A stretch of DNA of 64,000 bases from Siniperca chuatsi (taxonomy: Eukaryota; Chordata; Actinopteri; Centrarchiformes; Sinipercidae): contig NC_058055.1 in the NCBI RefSeq assembly GCF_020085105.1, forward strand, positions 15,067,822-15,131,821, written 5' to 3'. Below the pieces are notes generated by a model. That model searched no databases. It was not told where the DNA came from and saw only the letters and a program-made list of their open reading frames with translations. Positions within the stretch are counted from its first letter, which is position 1, and each line of letters opens with the position of its first letter. A program made the position numbers and the translations under genes. Positions 50,728-63,560 of the stretch are shown here, one piece after another.

Positions 50728-51015
50728 CATAATCAGGATCAGCGTAGTTAACAGTTTAACGTTAGGTTAGGAAGGTGGAAAAATCATCGCATTCCACTGA
50801 CAATCTAAACGGAGTAATTATCAGTAAATGTCTTATTTCTCGCTTATTTGGAGACAAACAGCGACCTCTCGCTGTGTTCAAGCGACTTAAAGCAGCTTCC
50901 TGGATGTCCGATGTCGCTTCAGCGGGGGGCTTTTCTTCAGGTTGCCTTGTAAACTAATCAGCTGTTTCCTCCGAACGGCTCTCTGTCCAATCACGTGCCC
51001 GAACGCAACAGCTGA
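50728..51015 (-). promoter_or_regulatory. ccna1 first exon and promoter
   Basis: A strong donor ATTATG|gtgagt ends a likely first exon at 50728. The sequence to its right (to about 51010) is CpG-rich. At about 50987-51000 the plus strand reads CCAATCACGTG, that is an inverted CCAAT box beside an E-box for this leftward gene. The plus strand also has GACGACGTCGTG, a CRE-like site, at about 51020. CCAAT elements are common in cyclin promoters. The exon could be wholly UTR or supply a first Met in phase 0. Confidence 0.45.
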
Positions 51016-53159
51016 CAGTCGACGACGTCGTGCGTCAGGAATCCCTCACTGAGCTACAATGAATTAAAATGAATTAATTTCCTATTTAAACTAATAAGGG
51101 CTCTGTTTTTACATTGCTTTTGCATGACAACCTCAAGTAGGCTACAAGTGATATTTTTCTTAACTCTGCATAATGTGATGACCCAGACTATGGTATGTAG
51201 TCACATTGATACTCTAACTTTCCGCTGTTTGCACTTAGGCAGAAGACAAACAGTATTTGGATATTGTTATTAAATAAAGTTTTACATAAAACGTTCACTA
51301 TTAAGCACAGATATGCTACCCCTGCAATAAAGCCCTCTCTGAATACTGATGTCAGAAATGAATGCTGCTTTTATAATGTAGAGAACTTATTTAGTAGCTG
51401 TCCACATACTGAGAAATTTTGGATTTGAAAAACAAAAGAGCAGTGAAATGCATCAGATACTTATCTGAATATGCTATTTTAACTTTGTGACATCCCTGCA
51501 TTGTAACCTTTATGTAACTTTATCAATTTATTTTAGTGTTTTTTGGGGAACTACATATACACTACATGGAAAAACCAGGTTTACACAGTTAAATAAATTT
51601 AAAAAAAGGAAAATAGTCAAGACATTTGAGGACAATAAAAAAAAAATACATATTGGACAATAAGGGGGGAACAAGTCTATGTAAAAAGCATCATGTTTTG
51701 TCTGAGTGAAGAATAACTTGCTGAGCACCTGCAAGTTCTACATTGTCCATCAGATGGCAGGCTTTCTCTTCAGTAATAATTGTCTGATGTTTCCATCTGC
51801 AGTACATCAAGCAGACATTTGACATGTTGTTATGTCAAACATTTTAGGGCTAGTCAGATTATGTAACCAAATAGACGCAGGGTCTAACTAATCATGTAGC
51901 TACAACCCCAAGAAGTCAAATAACAGGAATAAGTTTGGATAGATTTATAACTGACCATATGACATTCTGACCCTGTTAAATCTCATTTTAAAAATTACCA
52001 CAGCCTTTGCTCACTCAAACTCCTCAGGGATGGAGATGGTGCAAAGCAGTGAAATATTCCGCTGATTAAAATACCAAAGTGACTCTTACTCAAAGTAGTA
52101 TCTTTCTTTGCCTGCGAACCAAGTGGAAGTTTAGATGCCAAGTTGTCTGAAATTATCAATATTATTGTTATGATGATGATGATGATTATTATTACATCTT
52201 AGTCAGAGCAAGAATTTCAGGCGGCAAACTACAGAGTCAGGTATGGGAGCTTGGGAGGACCCAGGAGCATTAAGCACAGTCCTGTCATGCTGCTGCTGCT
52301 ACTGAGTGGCTCCAGTAGAGCAACAGGGGATTAAGGATTCCAATTTGCAATCTTTTGGTCACAAGGCTGCTTCTTGAATCTTCAGTCAACCATCACTCCT
52401 ATACTTTCCTGACGGCTGTATTTTTGATGGAAGGCTGTTGATGTTTTTCATTGGTGTGCTTATCATTGTGTAATGTTCTACTCTCCTCCTCTGAGCAGAA
52501 CATTATATTTCACTTCAAATCAGATGCCCAGATATGTTGACTGTTGAGTGTTTCAATCCATCAGTGAGGAAATCTCCCTGATCAAACATCATACGCTTAT
52601 ATTAGGAGACACATTTTCCCCTAAAGAGTTCATTGTCAAGCAGTATATAAGTTACCCCCAGAAAAGTGTTGGCTGACAGGAATAAAACGTTGATTTGCCA
52701 ACTGCCAACATTTTTGCCAGATTAAAACATAGCACTTCCACTTTGAGGTTAATCTAATCAAATCATCAAACATGATGCATGTAAACACTACTGTCATGCC
52801 ACAACAGAGGGACGGCATTATCTTTTTCCGAGATCATATCACTTATTCAAACATCGGCAACTTGTTCTATGACTTTGTTACCATTAAACAAAATTTAATT
52901 CAGTTAAAGTTGCAATGATAATGGTAATTCCATCAACAGTCTAATAATATAATGCAATTCTGAGAGTATAATTCCATATTAAAATAGACTTAATGTTATT
53001 TAAATAATATAAACTGCAATAAAGGCGTAAATGTGTGTGAAAGACAAAAAAAATTTAACTGCAGTGTAATCTCCAAAAACTTCAAAACTATGCGAAATTA
53101 AAATCCATAACAACTAAATAAACTTTTAAAAAAAAACTTTAGACTACAAAAGGCCACTT

Positions 53160-53520
53160 AAAACTCCAGTGTGTAGGATTTATTGGCATCTAGTGGTGAA
53201 ATTGCAGTTTGCAACCATTTGAATACCTCTCACATCACCCTCCCCTTCCAAGCATGTAGGAGAAACTAAGGTGGCCACAAACTCGCAAAAATGTGAATGG
53301 CCCTATCTAGGGCCAGTGTTTGGTTTGTCCGTTCTGGGCTACTGTAGAAGTGTGGCGGTGCAACATGGCGAGCTCTGTGGAAGGGGACCCACTCCCTCTG
53401 TAGATAAAATCGTCTTATTCTAAGGTAATGAAAACACAACAATTCTTATTTTCAGATCATTATACACTAATGAAAACATGCTTATAAATATTGCATTCCA
53501 TTTCTGCTCCTCCTAAAAAG
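53160..53520 (+). mobile_element. Interspersed repeat, 'agtgtgtaggattta' family
   Basis: It begins 'ctccagtgtgtaggatttat' and carries 'ggcatctagtggtgaaattg', 'cagtgtttggtttgtccgtt', 'ctgggctactgtagaagtgt' and 'attatacactaatgaaaaca', then 'ttgcattccatttctgct'. I recall this roughly 370 bp non-coding element as widespread in percomorph genomes. It is well preserved, implying fairly recent insertion. Confidence 0.65.
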
Positions 53521-54329
53521 AAAAAAATAGATTTCAATGCTATTAGCCCCAGGTGCCAAAGGCTGGGAGAAACAAATTCCAAAAAAAAGAAGGATGAAAA
53601 AAGACAAGGTACAGTGAGTAATTGTTTCTCTGACAGATAAGATGCATTGGAACTTTGTTCTACTGCAGAACCAATGAAATATCCTCACCTATTTGGTCCA
53701 GTAGAGATGGGAGATAAGGTGGCCTGCTGTGGCTATTTTCTCCTCTCATAATAGAATCGATATCTGTTCACATTGTGCTGAGAGGAGGAACTGAGCAAAC
53801 ACACACACACACACGCATTCATACTTCCACACAACAACACAAACATGGCATCTGCTCAGGGGACACAACGTCTCTCTGTCTTTTTATCCCACTTCCTCAT
53901 TTCCGCTCAGTCCCTAAGCAGATGTCGATTGCTTATGACAGATAGCATTGGGCTGCTGCCATTTCATTAGCGTGATGTATTGCTGGTGACAGGCTTAGGC
54001 CAGATGGGCTAGTGGTTTGAGCATCACCTCTAAAATACTGTGCCATCCAGGAGAATCCTCCCAGCTGAGGGTGGACATCTCTCAGCAGCACCCTCATCCA
54101 TTGGTGTTATCCCTGTTGGAGACTGTCTCTCACCCTGAGCACAGAACATTTTCTCAGTGTTAGTTCAAAAACAGCAGAAAAGACGAAACAGGAGGATAAA
54201 GAGATGAAAAGGCAACCTAATCTGCTGAGGTTTATCCATGTTGAACAGGCATTTTCCCATCACCTTTTGCAGGAATAGAAGCTGATTAACTGATCATGAT
54301 TCAATCCAAATTTAAGAATCACAGTCAAA

Positions 54330-54540
54330 TGAGTCTCGTAAATCCTCAAAGTCAGATTTATTTAGCTAACCTGCACTGGCTCCCAGTGTCTTTTGGCATT
54401 GATTCTACATGTTTACAAGGCTCCTCCTGACCTCCTCTTGTTTCTTCACTTCATTGTAAAGCACTTTGAGCTACACCCCCTGTATGAAAGGTTCTATATA
54501 AATAAAGTTTTATTAGTATTATTATTATTATTATTATAAG
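54330..54540 (+). mobile_element. 5'-truncated LINE 3' end (L2/Rex-like) with (ATT)n tail
   Basis: The segment 'ctgcactggctcccagtgtc' corresponds to the HWLPV region at the end of the reverse-transcriptase ORF. It is followed by 'aaagcactttgagctacacc', 'gtatgaaaggttctatataa' and 'ataaagttttattagtatta', then (TTA)n. This is the usual layout of a truncated teleost LINE insertion. The coding part is not intact. Confidence 0.65.
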
Positions 54541-57020
54541 TGGCACTGTTTTGGGATATCTGGTTACTGATGGCACATTTAGATGCCAGCAGAGGTATTG
54601 TTTACCTGCAAACCTTCACCTCCTGACATGACTAATCAAGGAGAGAGTGAGTGATTAACCAGCCAGGTTAGTAAACAGTTTGGGAGAACACAACATCATA
54701 ACCATCAGAAAATAGTTACATAATCGGCTGATTGCAACTTTTATTGGCAGCTCAGGCAGATTACACTTTAACTACTGTCTGTTCCCATGAGAAGTCTATT
54801 GTACGTTGATATCTCCGTAGTCCGCTCTTCTTCTCCATCTGTTATGTACTGTATGTGTGTGTAGGATAGACAAAATAACACAAACACCCCATGGAAAAGG
54901 TCTTAAACTCTTCAGTTCTTTTGTTACAGTTATATAAACTGCTACAACGATGGGTCATGTTAGGCTGAAGGCCAATTAGCAGCATTTATTGGCTCTAAAA
55001 GAGAGCTGGCAATCAACACTTTGATGTCCAAGTTTTCAAAACAACATGAGACAACTAACACAACTGCAACGAGGCCAAATCATCTGTGCCAAACTGCAGG
55101 GGCATGAGTGAAGAAAAGGGCAAAATAATTTAATATGTGGAAGAGGGAACAAATTACATCAAATATGAGGAGTAGCGATCACACACGTTAAAAATAACTA
55201 ACCGGCAATTTATCTATCCATATTTCTCATTGTCTGCAGTCTGGAGGTCAAATTGTTCACCCAGTCTTTGTACTATAACAATGCTTTATTTAATGATCCT
55301 CATGTAGATCAAAGGACCTTTTGTTGGGGAATATGATGTGGAAATTTGATGCCAATCTACTCCATTAAAAGGCCCATCACTGTAATGAGCCAGGGGCATG
55401 AAAAGAAAATGAGCTCTGCGAGAGGAGGGGAGTGTTATGTCAAGACTGAGAGCTCTTATTATCTGTTTCTTATGATGGCAGAATAATTATGCTGCTTAAA
55501 CCAGGATACCACAACACACACACACACACATACACAGACTGTTTAACCAATCCATAACCAGCGGGCAACACTTTATAGAATATCACAGCATGTGGCAATA
55601 ACCATAATGATGCGACAAACCTTTGATGAAAGTTTAATTGTTTACTTTTTGGAATCTGCTGCTGTTTTTTTCCAGATTCATTAACTATTGAGTGAATCAG
55701 AGAGTAAGACAGTGAGAGAGAGCAGAAGACAGTAATATTCACTGACTGAAATATAGAAAGACATAAACTGACTCAGTAATTATGCTGAAAGACAAAGTGT
55801 TGCGTTCTAGCTTTTGTCTTTGTATCCTCTGTATCTTCTATGGCGAACTTGTGCATCAAATACCTCCCCGTCTCTCTATGCCTGAGATGTGGTATGTATG
55901 AATTATAAATGTCTGAAGAGTAAGGGCTTTTTTTATTTGCAATTTAAGGGCCCCAAATCTTTTGGTGCACTAAATTATTCATATATTCAAATGAATCTGA
56001 CTTTGAGGACATTTTTTCCTTTCTTCTCCTCTTTCATGAATTTAGAGTGTACCCTTCAGAGGCATCGGGCAAAATTGCCAAGACTATTAGTGGTAAAGGT
56101 TTTAGTAGAACTGTGATTTCAAAAGGTTTCGGCCCACTTTTGGGTTTCTTGCTCAGTGTTCTTGTACTTGGGTGTTTTTGCTCACTCGTGAGGGATGTTT
56201 TTGAGACAGTGCCAATATCATATTTTCATCTCCCTCATTGTTATTCTGGACAAGTACTCGCCTGTCAGGGTGCTGTCCTGTGTGTGTATGTGTGAGTTTG
56301 TCACTGTTATGCCTCAGTATGTTTTCTCTGCTTCATGCCCTCAGAGCTGTGGAGCTCATTTTGAGTGGCATGACGCTGCCATGAGACGAAAAGCTGGATT
56401 GTAGTCAGTGCATATTTATTGGCTGATGTCTGATCTTCAAAACCTTTGAAAACCAAACTGAACATCACATCTTGGAGACATGGAAAAAATATATTATATT
56501 TGAACTGTTTCTGGAGATTAGGGATGCGAAGACACTTTCTCCTGCAATAAGGAGAAGACAAGTGAAACACTTAGCTTTCCTGCACTCAGGTCTTGAATTT
56601 TGCTTTTGTGACCCTCTCTCTCAGTAGGGTGCTTTGCAAATTGGAGATGTAAAGCATATCTGGTAGTGCAGCTAAAATACCCTGAACTTCTAACATATTT
56701 GCTACTAATATCTTGACACTTTCCTGTCTGTTATCTATGTGTTTAAAGTTAGCAGAATGAGCTTGTCAAGTCCCCAAACACACATACACTTTAGCCCAAA
56801 ATAGTCCACAAATGCAGTTGCACCCCCCTTTCATGCTGCATGTCTCCCCCTCATTAACATGCAGTGCAGAGACTGGTGTCCTCACAAGGGCAGCGCTAGG
56901 ATGGCATGGAGTCAGAACAGGCTGGGATATCAGGGAATGACACGGAATTGGCGGCCACGCCTTCTGGGATTAGTGACAAAAGCCAGCTGAGGCCAAAGCT
57001 CTTATCTCCATCCTTCAGTC

Positions 57021-57065
57021 CTCTCTCTCTCTCTCACTCACACACACACACACACACACACACAC
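57021..57065 (+). repeat. (CT)n(CA)n compound microsatellite
   Basis: About seven CT units, a short interruption and about 13 CA units. Confidence 0.9.
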
Positions 57066-58030
57066 TTAAACACTAACACAAAAGCACACGAGAATACTCG
57101 AGTTTGCACAGAGAAAAGCACATGTACTCACAAAGACATAATTAGCTTTGCCAAACATATTCCCTGTTTAGGAAAATAAGGAACTGTGTGAGTGTAACGA
57201 TTCTCTGCAATACTGTAGGTTTAGAAAATGGTCTTGCAGAGTGTGATTAGTACCCGGGAGGTCAGGGGAAATAATTATTGGAATAATTAAATGATGTGCA
57301 ATGTTCCCTTCCTCTGTCCTTGGTTTCTCCCTCAACACTGTCAACACCAGTGAAACTTCCTACAGCGTCTCGTTAAAAATATTTATCTATTATCTTTTTT
57401 TTGGGTTCGTTCAGATTACAAAAATATTCACAAATGGATATGTGCTCATCAGATGAATCCCAGACCTCTTCACATAGCTGTCAAAGTTCTGTCTGAAGTA
57501 CACATGAATACCAGCCATGTGATGTTAGTGAAAGCTGGATTTGGATGTGAAATAAAGTCATCCTCCTCTCATCTCTACTCTCTCTGTTCTCCACTGCTTA
57601 GTCCCCTCTGGTGCAGGTGTCAGCGGACAGATGGCGGCAGACAGAGGCATCTGTGGAAGAGGAGGCACCTTTTCCCCTTCACAGAGCAGGGACAGGTGTC
57701 ATCTGCCACACAATTAACATCTTCATGAATACCATTAAGGTGCTAACAAGCTCATATATGAGATTCAGGGTCATGCGCAACATTTATTTGAGATCAGAAG
57801 GGACTGAACCTTATTTGGAGTGTTTCATTAAAAAATCAGCTACATACACTTCATCATTTTTCACTTAAGGTTAAGCACTTTAAAGCATTGGATCACCCAA
57901 ATTACAAAAACAGATTTTCTCAACTTGAACTAATTTTGATCAAAGAAATAGTCATTATGAAAACTGTATTCCATGGATTGTCCAAAGTAACATGAGCACT
58001 GTTTCTGGAAAGAGATCTTACTGTTGAATT

Positions 58031-58637
58031 TTTTAGCCATGCTAGCAGCACGCCTCTAGGGATAGCAGTGTTGTTCTGTAAGTCTGTCAGTTGATCTGTC
58101 GGTCAGTGGGTCCACCATTTTGGTCCAGACTGAAATATCTCAACAATTATGGGATGAAAGTTTGATGACTGTGGTGATCCTCTAACTTTTCCGCTAGCGC
58201 CACCAGCAGGTTGGCATTTGTGGTTTGAATGAAATATCTTAAGTATTATTGGATGGATTGCCGTGAAATTTGTGAGGTATATTCAAGGTCCCTAGAGGGT
58301 AAATTCTACTGACTTTGGTGATCCCTGGACATTTCATCTAGCAGCATCATCAGGTCAAATTAAAATTTTGTCCAGTACTTTGGTAAATGACCAAATACCT
58401 GCTAAACTAATCACATTTCCATCCGTCTCAGCTATACTTCGTGTTTACAGCTAATTAGTACATGTTAGCATGCTAACATGCTAAACTAAGATGGTGAACA
58501 GGGTAAACATTATGCCTGGTAAACATCAACATGTTAGGATCATCACTGTGAGCATGTTAGCATGCTAACGCTGACGTTAGCATACAGCTCAAAGCACCAC
58601 TGTTCCTATGTACAGCCTCACAGAGCTGCTAGTCTTG
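58031..58637 (-). mobile_element. MITE-like 'gctagc' family, copy C (inverted, longest)
   Basis: It begins 'ttttagccatgctagcagca' and ends 'cacagagctgctagtcttgt', inverted ends. It includes 'tccaccattttggtccagac', 'taatcacatttccatccgtc' and the repeated 'catgttagcatgctaacatg' motif. At about 600 bp it is the most complete of the three copies and contains an internal partial duplication of the 'ttttggtgatccctggacat' unit. Confidence 0.7.
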
Positions 58638-59644
58638 TTTAAATACAATCAGTGTTGTCAGCACCACAAACTAATTCCACCTCCCCAACTTTTCCACCAA
58701 AAACATACGGAAAGCATTTTGGGAAAATGATCTTGTTTCATATGTAATTTGTTTCAGCATATGTTCATTTTCAATTAGTATAAAAAGATTTGTGCACTTT
58801 TTACAGAACAAATGCGCTTAGCTGCTGTTAACAGAGATTCTGTTTGGAGGGGGGATCAGAGCGTGCGAAAGAGGGAAGTGAAAACACAAGCTTCAAGATG
58901 AAGAGAGGCGAGGAGAGTTGCGTTGAGAAATTGAGAGGTGTTCAAGGCTGTTTTTTTCTTCTCGGGCCGCCCTTCCTCATTCATCATGCCGGTTTGGGGT
59001 CTCATCTGAGCAGTTCAGTCTGCCAGCACAACGGCAGCCGGTTATTGCTCACCACTGGATACTGTCTACTGACGCAGTTTGCTGACAGCAGAGAGCCAGG
59101 CCATGTCCCTCACACAAACGCTAGAGAGATGAGAAAGGATTGATTGTGTATAGTGTGTGGGAGGGTGTGCATGTAATGACAAATACTGATTTATTGGTCA
59201 ATTCAAAAACCATTTATCTCACTGCAGACCTATTGATCTAGCTATTTGTCTGCCCATCTTAACTAATTTCTGAACAAGTTGTTAACTGTGAGGAATAAAT
59301 GCTCGGAGCGAATCGAGAGTACAAAAGACAATAGATTTGACTGTTAATGTAATCATTATTGAAAGGTGATGAGCAGCAGAGAGAAAAGTGGGAGGGCAGA
59401 GACAGAGGGAGTCACAGCAGAGAGAGGGGATGGAATTTGAGTGAGCACCACTCCCCTTCCTCTTTACTTCTTACCACTTCTCAAATTAAAAAAAAGTATC
59501 ATTCATTACAGCCTCTCAGTTACAGATCTTGTGCATGTGTGCGTTCCCTTTTGAATCTGAGCCCATTCATAGAGAGGACAGTGTCTACTCCAGCTGTAGT
59601 GCCTGTGTTGTGTGCGTCTGAGAGTGTGTGTCACACTGAATGAC

Positions 59645-59670
59645 GGGGGGTGGGGGGGTGGGGGGGGGGG
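59645..59670 (+). repeat. G-rich run with G-quadruplex potential
   Basis: G runs of 6, 7 and 10 are separated by single T or TG, within about 26 bases on the plus strand. This satisfies the usual quadruplex spacing by splitting the longest run. Confidence 0.85.
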
Positions 59671-62169
59671 AGCGAGAGTGAGAGCTCATAGGGAAGATCT
59701 TAGGGGCAACAGATCTGGTTTGCACAGCAAATGCAACGGGATGGATTTCTGCACGACGTGAACGCGAGCAAGGAACAGCTGCCTCACACATAAAAAGGTC
59801 TGTAACTATTCCTCTTTTTAACAATCTCATGTATGATGCTGATGCTTCAGGCTGCTTTTTTATGAAATGTTTCCAAATTGTTTTTAAGAGGGAGACAGAG
59901 CAGGGACGGTGTTAATCTGATGTGTAATAGGGGATTCCTGCTGAATACAAAGAGCCATTATTCACCTCAGATGTGTCGGTCTCCTTTCAGTTGCCAACAG
60001 CTTTATTATTATTAGAGAGAGAGAACAAACACTGTTACAGAGAAGACATAAAGGGAAGATGAAATAGTAAAATGAAGGAAGAGAAAGACATAAATGTAAA
60101 AGTAGAGGGGAAGAATTCATGTATACATTCATTCACCGATTTGGGAAATAAGCGGGCTTTCTATGTGACAGTTGAGAATACGAGGGAAGGAGTGAGTGAT
60201 GAGTGAAGCAATTGTAGCCCCAGATTGAGAGGAAATGGGAGGAGGACATAAAAGTGTTCTTTCAGGGCACTGAGAACAAGTGCAGGGTTTGTTTGTGTTT
60301 AAAATGATAGTATGACTCACCCTGTTCATCATAATAAACACAGAGTGAACATGAGCTGCACACAGACTAACAGTATCACATTTATTGTCATATGCACTCA
60401 GAAGTATCAGGAGTCATTAACAGATATGAGAATAAGGTGTAAAAATACACTTCACCACAGGGATGAACTAACAGACACGCACACACACACGCACACACAC
60501 AAACAAACACTCAGACATCAAAGCAAAAGAGCTCATTATCCACACTGGTCACTGACCAAAAAACCTTCCAATACTTCCTATCCATGATGATTACTGTTTC
60601 TCAGGTTTTAACTCATGTTACCTTTCTGTCAGTTACAATAAGCCCTTTGCATCACCTTTGAGAACTCATTCCAATTTAGCTTTTTGAAATCCTTACTTTC
60701 ATGCACCGAATATCTGAGAGAATCAGCTAACAGTTGAACAGCGGTGCTGGACCCCTGGTGTGGCTTCAAGTGCACTCAGGTGCACTGTGAGATTTTGTCA
60801 TTCAAATGTAAAGGCAATGAATAAAAACATTAGCTTATTGTTTTGTAGACTAATTCAAATTCCACCTCTTCTTCTAAATTTGGAGTCTTGTATGTTATTT
60901 ATTGGCATACTTGCTTACTTTAGTAAATACTGAAACAATCCAATCTGGAGAGAAATATATTGTTTGGTGTCTTGCTACCAAAAAAAGTGGGTGAGAGCTT
61001 CTGACGCATATTGAAACATCACTTTTTTCATAATTTCATCATTCCTGCATATCTCTGACCCGAACGTGGGTCATCTGTGGTATTATGGGGCTGCAGAGGC
61101 GATTTTGAATTCATGTGGTTGAGCCTCAGGTCTGTTTTCAGCTGATCTGGCTCAGAATATAATATATTAAATATGTTATGCTACTTTTATCTCCCGGCAA
61201 TCTGTTGTCTGAACTGAAACTGTACGCGTGTCTGTGTGTGTGTGTGCATACACTATGTGAGAATCTTTTGTATTTTCCCATACATCCATGCATGAATGTA
61301 AATGAATAGTTCTGCTATTGGCTCAGCTTGTCTTTGTCTGTTTAGGCATGTAGTATGAATACAGTATGAGAAAATATGCGTGCGCACACACACACACACA
61401 GAATATGGCCCAAATGCCATGACATTTTGCCACACATGGATCTTGTCCATTATTCATGAAGTGAAGAGCTAATACCAGAACTGCACAGACAACAGAATAT
61501 GCTTATCTGGGAAGTTAAAAGTTTTCGTAAATATTTGCATTTTCTGCATGCATGGACTGCAAAAATGTCAGTAATGTCCTGGGTTTTTTTCACTGTCACC
61601 GAAAGATATCTCATGGTTTTAATTCGAAACAGTTGAGAGTCCAAGGTTGTCTATGTTTGGTCCTGAATGGACAAGCTATTGTGAATATAAAAAAGCCCTA
61701 TGCAAAATAATACATTTTATAAATAAAAACATAAAACCAGACTCACATGAATCTTCAGAATAAACGAAAATAAAACATACAGATTAAATGTGTTTTAGCT
61801 CTACCAAATACCAAATAATTTAAATTTAGTTTTTGAAAACAAACTATAATTACTATATTGTATGATTTTATTGTCATATTATTAAAGCTAGTTGATCACT
61901 TTCTAACACTTCAAACACCTTTAGAACATAAAACTGCAAAGGTATGTACAGCAAATGTTATTTAAATAAAACAAATGTCAGGCAGTATTAAAACCCAGCA
62001 TGCACATAACAAACACACACTTTACTAAAGACTTTCTACAAATACATATTATTAGGGCAACAAAAGCACAGGATATTTATGTGGACAGAACACATTAGAT
62101 AAGACAAATTGTGCCAAATATACATTGACAACACTGACAGTGAGGAAGATTATAAGGAGATGATGTGAA

Positions 62170-63560
62170 AATGAAGGAGGATGGAGGGTGAGGACCAGAT
62201 TGAGAAAGTGGAGCAGAGGAAGCTTCACGGCACAATGTCTCAGGAGGAGTTTTGCTGTACGTACTCCACCAGCGGAGGATGAGATTGTTTGAGGAGTGAC
62301 TTGCAGAGACTGTGCAGCTCAGGAAGGCGTTCAGGACAAAAGGGAGATTTGGGAGTCAAGGCTCACTGTCTATAGATACAGGCTGCTGGTGGGCAAAACA
62401 GAAGCTCAAGTCAAAACCAAACAAGCAAAGGTGGAGCAGAGAGAGAAGAAAGCTGTGGAACTTATGGAGAGAAATGTGCTCAAGGCAGCCCAGTTTGAAG
62501 AGTGTGCAGTAGAGATAGCCAATACAGAATATATTAAAAGCTCTTGACATAGCCGAGAGGGCAATGCTGACATTGAAAAAGATGAAATACATAATCAGAA
62601 AAAAGTCATAGCTGAGAGTGAAAAGGAAGAGCACTTCTGCAAGAACCCATTGATAAGCTCCAGGCTGGAAGATTCAGGAGGAAACAGGAGAATAAGGAGT
62701 CTGAAAGGCAGAACAGTTTGAAAAATGCCTGAACTCCACATGGCCCTGACTGGGACTGCTGAGGGGACGAGACTCCTTCTATGTTAAGTTGTAAAGGAAG
62801 GACATATATGCAAGTTGAGTAAATGCATGTCAAAGAATCTCAGGCTCTGGTGATGTCCAGGGCAAGAGGAAGCTCTTCTTGCTTCAGCGTTACAAACTGT
62901 GGCTAGCTCAACTTACAGTATGAGCTGATGTCTAGAAGAGTAACCATCACAGAGTTTTAGAGCCACCAGAGGACCTCCCTGTCAGACCTTAACCCTCGTG
63001 TTTTCTTGACATTCGCATTACTTCCTCATTGTTGAGTAAAAAAAAAAAATGTAAAAATTTTGGCAAATGTTTTTTCTTCTGAGCTCAATAAAAGCCACTT
63101 CAATAAAAGTATTGAAGTTGTAACCATTCCTTTTGCCACAAACTGGGCGAGCACATTTGATGAATGTTTATAAGCAATCCTCATAAAATTAGGAAAAGTC
63201 ATGAAGTATCAAGCTGATGAAACAATGTTGCATATTTTTTTTTGAGCTGTTAACGAGGACCCGAGGTCTCCAAGACCCAAAACAGAACATTAGAGTTAGG
63301 CAACAGCTGAAGTTAAGCATGGCTCTTGTTACAAATACTCAAGAACAAATGAGATTACAGCTCAGTGGGAGAGAGGTAAAAATGAGGCACCAAGTGCACA
63401 AAAAGTGAAATTAAGTCCATTTTCAACAGCCAGCAATTTATTCGCTCAGTCTCAGAAAAGAAATGTAGGGAGGCTCAGGCTCAGCTGACCAAAGCACTGA
63501 CCAAAGTCAAGAGAGTCTTTGGGATGTGGAGAGAATCAGCATGGAGACAGAGGATCAGCT
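62170..63560 (+). pseudogene. Decayed coiled-coil coding relic, parent unknown
   Basis: The plus strand keeps coding-like character across several short frames with stops and shifts. EDQIEKVEQRKLHGTMSQEE lies at about 62190. At 62296-62547 the frame reads REIWESRLTVYR, VKTKQAKVEQREKKAVELME then RNVLKAAQFEE. The same frame continues past a TGA as DIEKDEIHNQKKVIAESEKE. Around 63430-63540 a segment reads SVSEKKCREAQAQLTKALTK. The Lys/Glu/Gln-rich heptad-like pattern suggests a long coiled coil. No splice-like borders separate the pieces, and AATAAA lies near 63087 and 63102, so a processed or otherwise broken copy is the simplest reading. I do not recognise the parent. Chance open frames in Glu/Lys-rich A-rich DNA remain possible. 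Confidence 0.4.

Larger units (their letters stand above)
51016..62160. other. Gene-poor intergenic stretch right of ccna1
   Basis: About 11 kb in which I recognise no exon. Annotated repeats lie at 53160-53520, 54330-54540, 57021-57065, 58031-58637 and 59645-59670. The open frames at 55889-56404 and 58844-59143 lack homology I recognise, codon bias or splice context. Genes expected here from human order (SERTM1, RFXAP, SMAD9) were not seen. Confidence 0.5.

Noticed and set aside
55889-56404. Overlapping frames with a hydrophobic stretch, considered as SERTM1
   Set aside because: The membrane-segment sequence and the Ser-rich flanks of SERTM1 as I remember them are absent.
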